Assembly (NCBI RefSeq): GCF_963678635.1
Contig: NC_087064.1
Location: forward strand, 70,369,465-70,433,464
Direction: 5' to 3'
DNA: 64,000 nucleotides
Source of the DNA: Symsagittifera roscoffensis
Taxonomy: Eukaryota > Xenacoelomorpha > Acoela > Convolutidae
Shown piece by piece: positions 55,301 through 64,000 of the stretch. The notes under the pieces are model-generated. The model searched no databases. It was not told where the DNA came from and saw only the letters and a program-made list of their open reading frames with translations. The translations under genes and the position numbers were made by a program. Numbering within the stretch: position 1 is the first letter of the stretch; each line of letters begins with the position of its first letter.

Positions 55301-58300
55301 GAGATTTATAGCAAACGAATCTTAAATTAAAAATGCCCGATTGTTTTGAAATTTGACAAGTATTATTCAATTCTAGATCCACTTGGTCTTCATATTTAGC
55401 CTTGAAAATCAATGCTTCGTGCACAAAATCTTTTTTTTTTGTTGATGATAGGGAAAACGGACAAAAATCTGATTCCGATTACGCTGATTACCTTTAAAGT
55501 GGCCATTTCGTCCTTCATCTGGTCTATCTGGTGTGCAGATGAGAGGAACTGGAGCTTGGACTCTGTCAGTCTCTTCTCATTCTCCACCAGTTGTTGTCGC
55601 AGAGCCACTTGGCCATCCCGGGTGGTTCCTCCCATTTTCCCACTGCTGTCCATGACTGAAGACATTGCCGCAGAGGACTTTTGTCTGGAAACAAACACGA
55701 ATTAAAAAAATTTTTAAGTATTATTCCGAAATTACTTTTTACATCTTTAACCTTCAAACTTAAAATCATGTTTTATCTTTGGCTAATATATTGTTCATTG
55801 CTGCGATAATAATATGAGATTACTTTTAATTTTTCAAGAAGAAATGTTGGCCAGAAATATGTGCTACGTTTCTGAACAAATTGAGTCAGCAAAAAATGGT
55901 GTCAAAAAATTCCAAGAAAGGTCAATCTTTTAAATATTTTTACAAGCATTTTTGAGGCAGATTAGCATTTTCGAGGTGAATTAGAAGCTATGTAACGAGC
56001 TAAGCCCCAACCTGGGAAGAGAAGCCGATTCAATGAGAGGCGTAGCGACGACACTTGCGTGCAGCGGAGTCAGAATCTTCTGCTGACTGTGTTCAGATGA
56101 GGGTGTAGAGAAGGGATGAGTCACGTGGGGGGAGTGGAAGGGGGAGGAGGGCTGGGTGGGGGAGTCACATTCGGCATCCGAAGCACACGCACTACTCATT
56201 TGTCCCCCCGCCAGATTGTTCAATCCGTGGGCACTCTTCTTGCGGCCCAGTTTGAAAGTGCTCCTCAGCTGAGAAAAAGTAATAGTTTATATTTAGAAAA
56301 AAAAACAGCTTCAAATGTCTGAACAGCAGTGCTAATGATAGCGAGTCTAAACAGAGATAGTTGATATGTTGATTTCAGGAACCATTTTTTGCAAGTGCAA
56401 AGTATTTGGAAAATTCTAAGCGTTAAATTGAAATCAGGACGTTTCTAAATCTTTTGCCAAGAGAATGAATAATCACTAAGAGCAATGCTCATCAAATAAT
56501 CTTGTGCACGTGAACAGAAATGGAAGGAAAACATTTCGTCAAACTAACCCAATTCTTCTTAGCTTTCTTATCGCTCAATTTGTCCCCACTATTTCCCGCA
56601 GAAAGTACACAGCTTGGACTGGATGTCTGCTCTCTTGTCAGTCCCATATCTTCACAATGACTCTTCTCCGATTCATCTCTTAGATGAGGAGATCCTTCCT
56701 GTCCTGTTTCTAACGTCGAAGTCTCAGATGACAGAAAGCAACCTGCGTCGAGAGAATTGGCTCTCTGATGGTTCTCTCGTTTCGAAATAGCACTCACTGT
56801 TGGTTCTCTTAACTCTTTCTGGCTGGAACTGAGAACTTCTGGTTTTTGATTGACCTTCAACTCTTCGATGAGATTCTTGAGGTTCTCGATTTCGTTGGCT
56901 GTGGTTTCGCTTCCATCCGGGAATATGTTGGACAGCTTCTGGTTGAGGTTGCTCAGGGTTTTCTCGAAACTAGCCACGGTTTGTGCCTGCGAAAATTGGG
57001 TACTATTTTACTATACAGCTACTATTTGTCAGCATAAACACGAGGGAGCCACACTCGGAATATTAGAAACTTATAAGTTGAAAACTGGGGAATAGCTTGA
57101 GGACTTACATTGCAAATGATGTGAGTTGTGAGCCTGTTCACTTTCTCATTGGACATTAGGAGTTCGTTCTTCAGTCTGCGAATCGTCTCTGCCATGTTTT
57201 GACCATCGAACTGAAGCAATTCAACATCATCCCGATTAATTACTCTATCCAAAACATTACATAACTTCATGCATTCTCAAAATTGAAAGGATTTTAGTAG
57301 ATGTACATCATAACTAAAACACGGAAAAATCAAGATTTTCACTCAAATACGTCTAGGCTTTTATGAAATAAGCTCAGAAGAAGAAGAATGTGGACTTACG
57401 TGTGATGATTCGAATGAAGAAGCCGAGTTGAGGGAGACATTTGAGCCACAGAAGAAGTCTGAAACAAGATGCAAAGTGATAAAATCATTTAACTAAAAAC
57501 TTTATTATCGTTCAACCGAGATTCTAATAAAAATAAGTTTTCCTTGCAACATATTTTATTTATTGAGTATAAAGAATTTAAAGAGAGCCTTAAATAGTAA
57601 ATGCTTCTTAGCATGGATACTCACTGTCGCTGCATCCTAGACTGGCTAGTTCACCCAGTGGATTGCACGAGTTCAGAGTCAGTTCCGGGGGCAGACCAGA
57701 AGAAGATGCTGCTACTCCCCTGTGATGTGAGCTAGATTGACCGGAGGATGCGGCTTGGAACAAACCACTGGAGCTGCCGCTGCGAGAGTGCTTCATACCT
57801 ACAGAAAAACACAGAATAAACTACAATTTCTGTTTATTTTTAATATTTTGAAAATACAAATCATCCTCCGTTCAATATTTTGGAACAAAACCTAGCACTC
57901 AGTAATTCATGTTAAATTTTGCAAAAAAAGTAGCTCACAATCTTCGGTTAATTGACAAGATATGAATTTATTTGAAGACATGCTAAACAAAATTTAAACT
58001 CTCGATATCAGAATTCAATTATTCAAAAAAATCAACTTGCGCTGCCTTGACCTGGCTTTTAAAATTATTACACTGACCTAAAACTGGAGTATTCATTGCA
58101 GAAGCACTGTAGTTGAATATTCTCGAGTTGCAATCGGACATTGCACTTAGTCTATTGCTGTTTGTATCCACTGTCAGACTGTTCTGATTATTCACTACAC
58201 CACTACATGTTGACACACCAGAGGGAGAAATACTGGATCCTGAACCTGCTGCTTTGTTTAGCAGCTCCTGGGTTAGGGGTAACTGGTTGTACTGCTTGTT

Positions 58301-61109
58301 ACTCCTGGATCCATCAGAGTTCTGACTTCCTGGTGAAATCGAATTCAGCAAAGCAAACTTCTCCATCGTGTTCTCAATCTGGCTATCAATTCTCGCATTA
58401 ATTCGTCCACTTTTCGATCTGGACATTGTTGCACTGGCTCCTATACTTCCGTAGTCACTTTGAGTATCTATGTTGTGAGGATTCGCTAGACGGTCTCTTA
58501 GGTTCCTGATGTCCATAAGAGCGAATGATGACTCCAGGTACTCGCTGCCGGCACTGGGCTTCCGAGGCGCTTGCTGCTGATTCGCTAGTTGCATTTGAGC
58601 AGCTCTAGTTTCAAGCATTTTTCTGAGATTCGCCTGCCCGTAATCTCGCTTCCCAGAGAGGTCCTCGGTGTCAGAGAAGCAATGCTTGTCATTTGTTCCA
58701 GTCATGATTGAGGAACTCCTTTGTGAAGCCATACTTGCCGTTTCCCATTCAACGTCTGATTCTGCATGCATCATTGCAGCTGTCTTCTTACCAGGAGAAA
58801 CATTGGATCTCTGCTGGTTGAAAGTCGAGACTCCGGAACCATTCTGCCTTTGAGTTGTCAAGTTTTGAAGATTTTGTCTGTTAGTTATCATTTGGCTTGG
58901 GCTCCCAATAGGAACCATGTGACTGTTTATCGCCTGGTTCCGACTGTGGAGAACTGTTAGAGATTCGTTTGAATTAACCAGTTCCGAGTTCTGGAAACTT
59001 CCTCCCGAGTGACGCTGACAGTCGTCGGATCTCGCGTCCTCGTGTTCCTCTGAAACCACACTGCTAACGCTGCTTAGCCTGAATACATTGCCTCTAATCT
59101 GGCCAGTCAAAGGCTGTTGTTGTTGTTGCTGTTGTTGATTCATAATATTATCTGCGTTCATTTTGGCATCCGGCTTCGAAAACGCAGAGCTGTTATCTGT
59201 ATTTTGACTAACTTTTATTTCCTCGCCAGTTAGCGCTGGTTGCACTATCTTCTGATTGGGACATCGTTTAATAGTAGCATTTGAGGACTTGTTCGAAGAC
59301 ATCTGAGGCGATGATTCGGACGAAGAATACATGTTAGAGTCTTCGTTTGTCTTTTCGCAGCTTATGTTTGCCATATCAGTTAGCCGACTGTCAACTCTGT
59401 TCGGCTTTTGTGGTTGGACTATGGCCGTCTTTTTCGCAGCTCGCATTGAATGTCCCGTCGTTGGCACTTGAACCGCAGCTGGGATCACTTCGCTTCTCGA
59501 CACTCCTAACAGAAAGATTGAATCAGTACAATGCACGAAGGGTCAATGCACGAAGGGGGTATATTGTATACTGCCATCTGCATTTTATTTAAGTTACACA
59601 ACTAAACCAATCTCGATATAACAAACTATTTTAGCGAACCTATTTAATCTCTTCTTTAGCATCATTTTTTTTTGAAAAAAAAAAACAACATTTTTCTCTT
59701 CAGCATCATTTTTTTGAAAAAAAAAAACAATTTTATCTTCTTCAGCATCGTTTTTCAAATAATTTTTTTCTGACCTTCAGCACTGATGGTCTTTGAGTTG
59801 ATGTTTGCGGGTGACGTGTGAGCACTGGTGTTGCTGTTGTTTGTGGTGTTGTTGTTTGAAGCGGTGTTGTTGTGTTTGGATCTGTCGAGGGGTGAGGTGA
59901 TGTTGGCGGAGATGTCGCTGCTGAGGTCATTCACAAGGTCACTGATGTTAGAGGTCACAGAGTCCACGTCCCCCTCGCTATAAAAACAAAACAAGTCACA
60001 CTTAGAATATTTATACCGTCGATTCATTAAATTTATGATTTTAGATGTTCTTTTTTGATCGTGTCGTGTAGGCCATGACTCATCTGCCTCAAAATTAAAA
60101 CAATAAATGTTGAGAAAATTAAGAAACATGCATTATATATATCTATTTATTTACAAAAAACTAAACAATCGCTGCTTGTAACAGTTCAAAGGCTACTTAA
60201 ACCAGCTTTTTAAAACCAAAAATGAGATTCGCTGCTACGAATAAGAGTGTATTTGATCCCAAAAGGTTCGAATTATTGATAGAAAACTACTCACCTGTCC
60301 GATTCTGCCAATTTGATATCAGATCTGAGAAGACAGTCTTTAATAGCCGAAATTCCATCTCTGAACACTCTCTGCTCATGACTCATACCGCTTTCCATTT
60401 CTCCCCCTGTCCCTCCTAAGGCGGGGGGCAGAATTGGGACATTTCTCATCCTATCCATAGCATGTGCATCTCCTCCTTCACTCATGTATCCACTGCCATG
60501 ATGTCCATACATAGGGCCACGATGTCCATAGCTGTTGGTGTCTCTGTGAACAATCGGACTAATGAACGATTTTGATCTACTCAAGTGTATGTCACAACTT
60601 CTGTCTATAGTTTGGTAGTTAACCATTGGCAATGGCCTATTACCAGTTTTGTTATAACTAAAACTATTACTAGAAGGCAAAGGCTGATAATTGTAAGAGG
60701 AAGAAGGCTGATCATAACATGGCGTCGATAAGGGTCTATCTTTGCGATAAGGGTTAGAAAGTTCGCCTCCCTCAAAAGAATTCGTAGAGCCAATGTTTGT
60801 CGCGCCTCGAGTATCTTTTGAACTCGAAAAACTACTTGTTCGGGAGTGTGTATATTCTCTGCTCGAATTATGTTGAGATACAAATTGTGGTTGTCGAGCA
60901 GGTACAGGAGGTACGTTTTCAGATAATTGGCTATTTTTAGGAGTGGAAAAACTTTGATTCCGCTTCAAAACGGGCCGACTGAATTGACCTGAAATGCTGT
61001 CGTAATGAACGTAAGCCGAACTCGGCGATACGTTTTGGGCATAATTATACGGCACAAACTGCTGATAATAACTCCGCTGAGAGCCGTTTGAATAACTATT
61101 TGTATTCAT
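51993..61109 (-). CDS. NAV: Neuron navigator (NAV/UNC-53/Sickie) homologue, 15 coding exons, 1811 aa
   Basis: Exons: 61109-60295, 59977-59775, 59505-58078, 57798-57625, 57458-57400, 57264-57109, 56986-56549, 56268-56012, 55684-55492, 55094-54588, 54423-54108, 53794-53638, 53397-53221, 52810-52602, 52339-51993. They total 5436 nt with matching phases and GT-AG borders throughout. NAV proteins bind microtubules and the cell cortex and steer cell and axon migration. The N-terminal ~900 aa is Ser/Asn/Gln-rich and largely disordered. It is followed by the NAV coiled-coil block (LQFLSSAHQIDQMKDEMATL) and the AAA+ ATPase: DTCVPKPHMLRYFNQW, Walker A GPPGTGKS at about 1513-1520, then RPEDVGF near the C-terminus. 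There is no N-terminal CH domain, as in vertebrate NAV1. An in-frame TAA lies two codons upstream of the ATG. The least certain border is the acceptor of the 57264 exon. Confidence 0.93.
52602..54423 (-). CDS. NAV: NAV exons 11-14: AAA+ ATPase core
   Basis: Exons 54423-54108, 53794-53638, 53397-53221, 52810-52602. Walker A GPPGTGKS is split by an intron after GPP-G. The Walker B-like strand reads KVLFIENFHSLGS, with Glu where AAA+ proteins usually have Asp. Sensor and lid regions: VFTIVTMTSRPNQSYPQLQ, and GLVSRFLRRKLLEFENRSGG with LPKVWHHVNRIIEVYNSAEV. Confidence 0.9.
54588..56268 (-). CDS. NAV: NAV exons 8-10: conserved coiled-coil block
   Basis: Exons 56268-56012, 55684-55492, 55094-54588. 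They begin LRSTFKLGRKKSAHG, matching the NAV 'LRSSFKxxFxKKKS' signature, then KRLTESKLQFLSSAHQIDQM and NELDLLRNENEKLANHA. The third exon continues with SVGITPNTQWTMVDLGVQRV and SSQLGLNADSI, the segment that links to the ATPase in this family. Confidence 0.9.
56549..57798 (-). CDS. NAV: NAV exons 4-7: first coiled coil
   Basis: Exons 57798-57625, 57458-57400, 57264-57109 and 56986-56549. The last two carry MAETIRRLKNELLMSNEKVN and AQTVASFEKTLSNLNQKLSN followed by NEIENLKNLIEELK, heptad-like helices. The 59-nt exon ends in phase 0. The acceptor at 57265 (ATGAAG|TTATG) has a weak pyrimidine tract and was chosen because it is the one that keeps phase 0. Confidence 0.75.
58078..59505 (-). CDS. NAV: NAV exon 3: long disordered exon with poly-Gln
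   Basis: 1428 nt between TTGTTAG|GAGTG and TTTTAG|GTCAGT. Contains a run of nine Gln (about 59110-59140), GNVFRLSSVSSVVSEEHEDA, an acidic SDVEWETASMASQRSSS segment and FALMDIRNLRDRLANP, probably a short helix. Ser-rich throughout, as in the central part of NAV proteins. Confidence 0.88.
59775..59977 (-). CDS. NAV: NAV exon 2: Asn/Thr-rich
   Basis: Encodes EGDVDSVTSNISDLVNDL, then NNNTTNNSNTS. Enters in phase 2 and leaves in phase 1 (GCTGAAG|GTCAGA). A simple Asn/Thr-coding AAC/ACA stretch makes length variation likely. Confidence 0.85.
60295..61109 (-). CDS. NAV: NAV exon 1: N-terminal low-complexity region
   Basis: Starts MNTNSYSNGSQRSYYQQF, ends GACAG|GTGAGT (phase 2). Rich in Ser, Tyr, Asn and Pro, with Arg-Ser patches typical of microtubule-binding disordered regions. 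Joins 59977-59775 to give AESDSEGDVDSV. Confidence 0.85.
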
Positions 61110-62540
61110 GATTTACCTTTTTTAAGGTCGATAATTTAGAAAAGGAAAACAGACGATTAAGAAGTAAGTAAGGAAAAATAGAAAATCTTGACGTTTACAT
61201 TAATCCCAGCGAGGTTTAATCAATTGTTCTCCACGGCTTGTTTTATGGTTGAGGATGAAAGGTGAACTTAATTCTAAGCATTTTTCCCTTCCTCTGTAAA
61301 TTGTTAAGCTTAAAAACGAGAACACACCTTTTAAAACGTTCTAAATGGTAACACGATTCAACAGAATACAAGACGCCGTCGGTAATTGATTTTTTTTCTA
61401 TTTGCTATAAAAAGCAAATATCAAGGCAGGATTGAATTGGCGGAACATGCATGAGTACATTGTACATACCAAAAAGAAAAACAAATAACCTACATACAAT
61501 CTGCTAACAAGATTAAGACAAGACGTAGGTAGAATAAAGAATTTAGCACTTTTTTCACCAAAAAAGATCTTAAAAGGTAATATAAACAAATGTTGATGTC
61601 GATCAATTGTTTTTCATCTAATCTTTTAATGACTTGTGATTTCAAAATAACGCGGCCAAAATCTGTTATTATCGCAAAAAAAATCAGTTATCCATTTTAT
61701 TTTAATGAAAAATTTCAAAGTAAGTAGTCTTGTCTTTTTGTAGTTCCAACAACAACATTATATTTTTAAATCAATAAAATAACCAAGAAATCGGCGTTAC
61801 TTTCTCGCGAGTTGTTAAATTTTGAAATTGCCTCTCGACTCGACCCAGAAAAACGAAAGGAGTTGTAAAATATTTTGCGGTAGACTAGATTCGACTGTCA
61901 GTCACCTGAGTTTATAATTATAAGTTATAACCAGCGCAAAGAGTCGCAAAACGTTATAGTCCCACATGATTTGAAAAGACAAAGAAAGTAAATTTAAGAC
62001 CTGGTTTTCTCTAATATGTCTTGTTTAGTCCAGACTTTTACTAGAAGTGAGCCGGGGACGGGGGGACTTTGTCTGTCGAATTGTTTACTATTTAGCTAAA
62101 AGTTTGTTCGAAATAAGGTCACAGAGTCAAAATCACGACAATTTAATTCTCAACTTGAGTAACTAACAATTTATAAGCAGCCATTAAAATATAAATTTGC
62201 AAATTTTCAGAATAAAAAATAATTTTAGGAAAATGGGAGCAATTCTTTCCACTAGCGGATAACAGATCAAAAGTTAAAACTCAGATAACAAATGGCAGGC
62301 AGGTCAAAATCATATATTTTCGTTCTCGTTGTAGGATCAGATTTTGTTAAGAATCGACCATATAAAAATGAGACAAGTTGATTCAAGTCGACAAACGAAC
62401 TAAAAAATGGACTCCAATTGAACACAATACTTTACTCAGAAATTAATGTTGCCTCTAACCAGAGCTCAACTAAGACGGCACCGTGTTGAAAAAAGTTAAC
62501 CGATCAAACGAATTTTTGTATAACTTTGTATTATTGAGCT
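61110..62540. other. Upstream region of NAV; no gene seen
   Basis: Probably holds the NAV 5' UTR and promoter on the minus strand. No exon with a calponin-homology signature was found here or further up to the window end. Confidence 0.35.
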
Positions 62541-62551
62541 CAAGTTTATGG

Positions 62552-62559
62552 TATAAATA
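62552..62559 (+). promoter_or_regulatory. Possible TATA box
   Basis: TATAAATA lies about 125 bp before the ATG of a 70-codon ORF. Good match to the consensus, but the surroundings are AT-rich. Confidence 0.3.
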
Positions 62560-62679
62560 ATCGCTCTATTGCGGTAAACAAAAATCGGCGGAAGCGTCTC
62601 TTATCGTATGCAGTCTCTTGCAGGCGTATTTTGAGTGTATAATGGTAGTAAAATTTTCATTGATGCTGTTTTTAACAGA

Positions 62680-62892
62680 ATGAATCACCGTTTGGTCGGT
62701 TGCTTAAAAATTACTTTCAATTTTTGTTTCGCGTATAACGACTTTTCAGGAACACAAAAACAGCACGCTGTAAATACTGCAGAGATAAAAGAGTCTAATT
62801 TTGCAGCAGCAGATTGTTTACCAAATAGGAGAGAGTATGAAATTATTTTTTCAAAGCTAATGCAACAAAAGGGGAAAGAACACAGACAGTAG
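62680..62892 (+). CDS. Candidate small secreted peptide or short ORF
   Basis: ATG at 62680 gives 70 aa: a basic, hydrophobic start (MNHRLVGCLKITFNFCFA) that could be a signal peptide, then a hydrophilic part ending KLMQQKGKEHRQ. It is preceded by a TATA-like box and followed by AATAAA at 62956, an arrangement a compact single-exon gene would show. A splice-acceptor-like TTTTCAG|GAACAC at about 62751 could instead make its second half the last exon of an unseen gene. No family recognised; it may be chance. Confidence 0.3.
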   Translation: MNHRLVGCLKITFNFCFAYNDFSGTQKQHAVNTAEIKESNFAAADCLPNRREYEIIFSKLMQQKGKEHRQ

Positions 62893-62955
62893 CGTAAAAA
62901 TTACTCTTAACATCAAGTCTAATAGAATTTTTTCCATTATGTAGTCTCAAAATCT

Positions 62956-62961
62956 AATAAA
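62956..62961 (+). promoter_or_regulatory. Possible polyadenylation signal after the small ORF
   Basis: AATAAA 64 bp after the stop at 62892. Confidence 0.3.
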
Positions 62962-63439
62962 CTTGAGCAACTTATGACAGTCTAAGAAGGGGAGTAGTAA
63001 TGATGTTTGGAATAATCTTATGTAATTACTCACTGGCGCACCTTTAAGCCAATACATTCCTGTCAATCCAGTTAGTCACCAATGATAGATATCAAGAAAT
63101 ACCATTTCTTTACATACCCGAGATAAGTAAGATAAATTCAAGGCCGATGGACAAAAGGAAGTTTATTTTAGCTCGACATCAATCGAAAGGGTGTCATAAG
63201 GTGATATTAAACTGCAAAGGTAATCGTTTTGAAATTTAGAGACAAGCAAAGCAAACTTATCAGGAAAAAAAAACAAGCGAGAGTACTGGTTCAATGTGCT
63301 GTAAAGCAAACATAGCCTACAGATGGTTGGAAGAGCGTAAAAAACTTAAGGAAACGCACAAAAAATTGATAAATCTTTTGATTATTTTCCAATTATCGAG
63401 ATCGAAGTGAAAATTGTATCACGCTTAAGTTCTTTGAAT

Positions 63440-63640
63440 TTTAATTCAAGAATTGTTTATGATTGACATTTTTTCTTTAAATTTTCGCATTTAGAGAATA
63501 CTGGAGCAATTGATAATTTTTTTTATTCCGCTGGAAATTCAGAAAATTAAATTCCGAAAACTCGGAAAATTAAAGGAAATGAACTGATCTGAAAAAAGGA
63601 CTTGACCGTTTCTCGAAAATGAGTTCATTCTGTTTTCGAT
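63440..63640 (+). repeat. Dispersed repeat family B copy
   Basis: TTGTTTATGATTGACATTTT, TTCCGCTGGAAATTC, AGAAAATTAAATTCCGA. Right part truncated compared with the 50.6-kb copy. Confidence 0.5.
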
Positions 63641-64000
63641 TTCCCATGTTTAACATAAAGAAGAGCGCCAGAACGTTTTTGCCTAAAAAATTTCATTTTG
63701 TTCAAACTTTCAAACGGATTCGAAAACAATTGCGGATTTTTTGTGAAGGTAGGAAATTATGGGCTTCAAAAACTGAAAGTGAATGGCTTAATGATCCGTA
63801 GAAAATGACAACTTACACATTTAACTAACATAAAATGAATGACATTTCAAGAAAGGGAACGTCGTTTTCCTGTCAAAAGGCACTGCCTGAGCAGCTCAGA
63901 GACAATTTTACTTGACATCGAGAATAAACATTTTAAAAACGATTTTTTTTTCAACTGTTTTTAAAGCAATTTTTTTTTTCAAGTAAATTGAAAAAGTTTT

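Noticed and set aside
52957..55705. Plus-strand frames opposite NAV exons
   Set aside because: Shadows of the minus-strand exons, with no splice or start support.

Overview
This window is AT-rich nuclear DNA of a metazoan, most likely an invertebrate. Genes are split by GT-AG introns, there are no operons, and much of the sequence is transposon debris. The phylum cannot be read from the sequence. Three host protein-coding genes can be assembled exon by exon. (1) A prefoldin subunit 6 gene (PFDN6, + strand, 1073-2675) has two coding exons and encodes 125 aa. (2) A secreted chymotrypsin-fold (S1) serine protease (- strand, 38771 down to 8649) has at least seven coding exons spread over 30 kb. 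All joined exons agree in phase. The protein ends in a Thr-rich stalk and a hydrophobic tail that resembles a GPI-anchor signal; its signal-peptide exon was not found. (3) A neuron-navigator (NAV/UNC-53/Sickie) homologue (- strand, 61109 down to 51993) has 15 coding exons totalling 5436 nt (1811 aa). It has the NAV coiled-coil block and the C-terminal AAA+ ATPase, and no calponin-homology domain.

Layout. 1-201 is the 3' end of a LINE ORF2. PFDN6 follows to about 2.7 kb. From 2.7 to 8.6 kb there is no gene, only a minus-strand copy of a hairpin-bearing repeat, a TTTA-rich ~305-bp satellite and a ~160-bp tandem array. From 8.6 to 38.8 kb lies the protease gene. Its largest intron (9.4-24.3 kb) holds a complete but decayed Ty3/gypsy element with both LTRs (10617-16627), an isolated integrase H2C2 zinc-finger fragment, decayed coding remnants, a 1.9-kb tandem duplication containing fold-back elements, and a dead LINE reverse-transcriptase fragment. 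Its upstream introns hold a second, internally deleted LTR element (29230-30931), a nearly perfect ~400-bp palindrome (31 kb) and copies of the hairpin repeat. From 38.8 to 51.9 kb no host exon was recognised. That stretch contains a truncated FLYWCH/MULE transposon nested in a hairpin repeat, a TIR element full of GATTATAATC-like repeats and G-runs (42505-43377), a ~1.5-kb tandem duplication and a 726-bp fold-back element (48616-49341). NAV fills 52.0-61.1 kb with few repeats. Beyond it a short TATA-ORF-polyA arrangement at 62.55-62.96 kb may be a small gene on the + strand.

The three host genes are functionally unrelated: a cytosolic chaperone subunit, a cell-surface or secreted protease, and a cytoskeletal neuronal-guidance ATPase. 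The clearest theme outside the genes is the number of unrelated palindromic or fold-back repeat families. Splice models come from reading splice sites, phases and family motifs by eye; no alignment was run.
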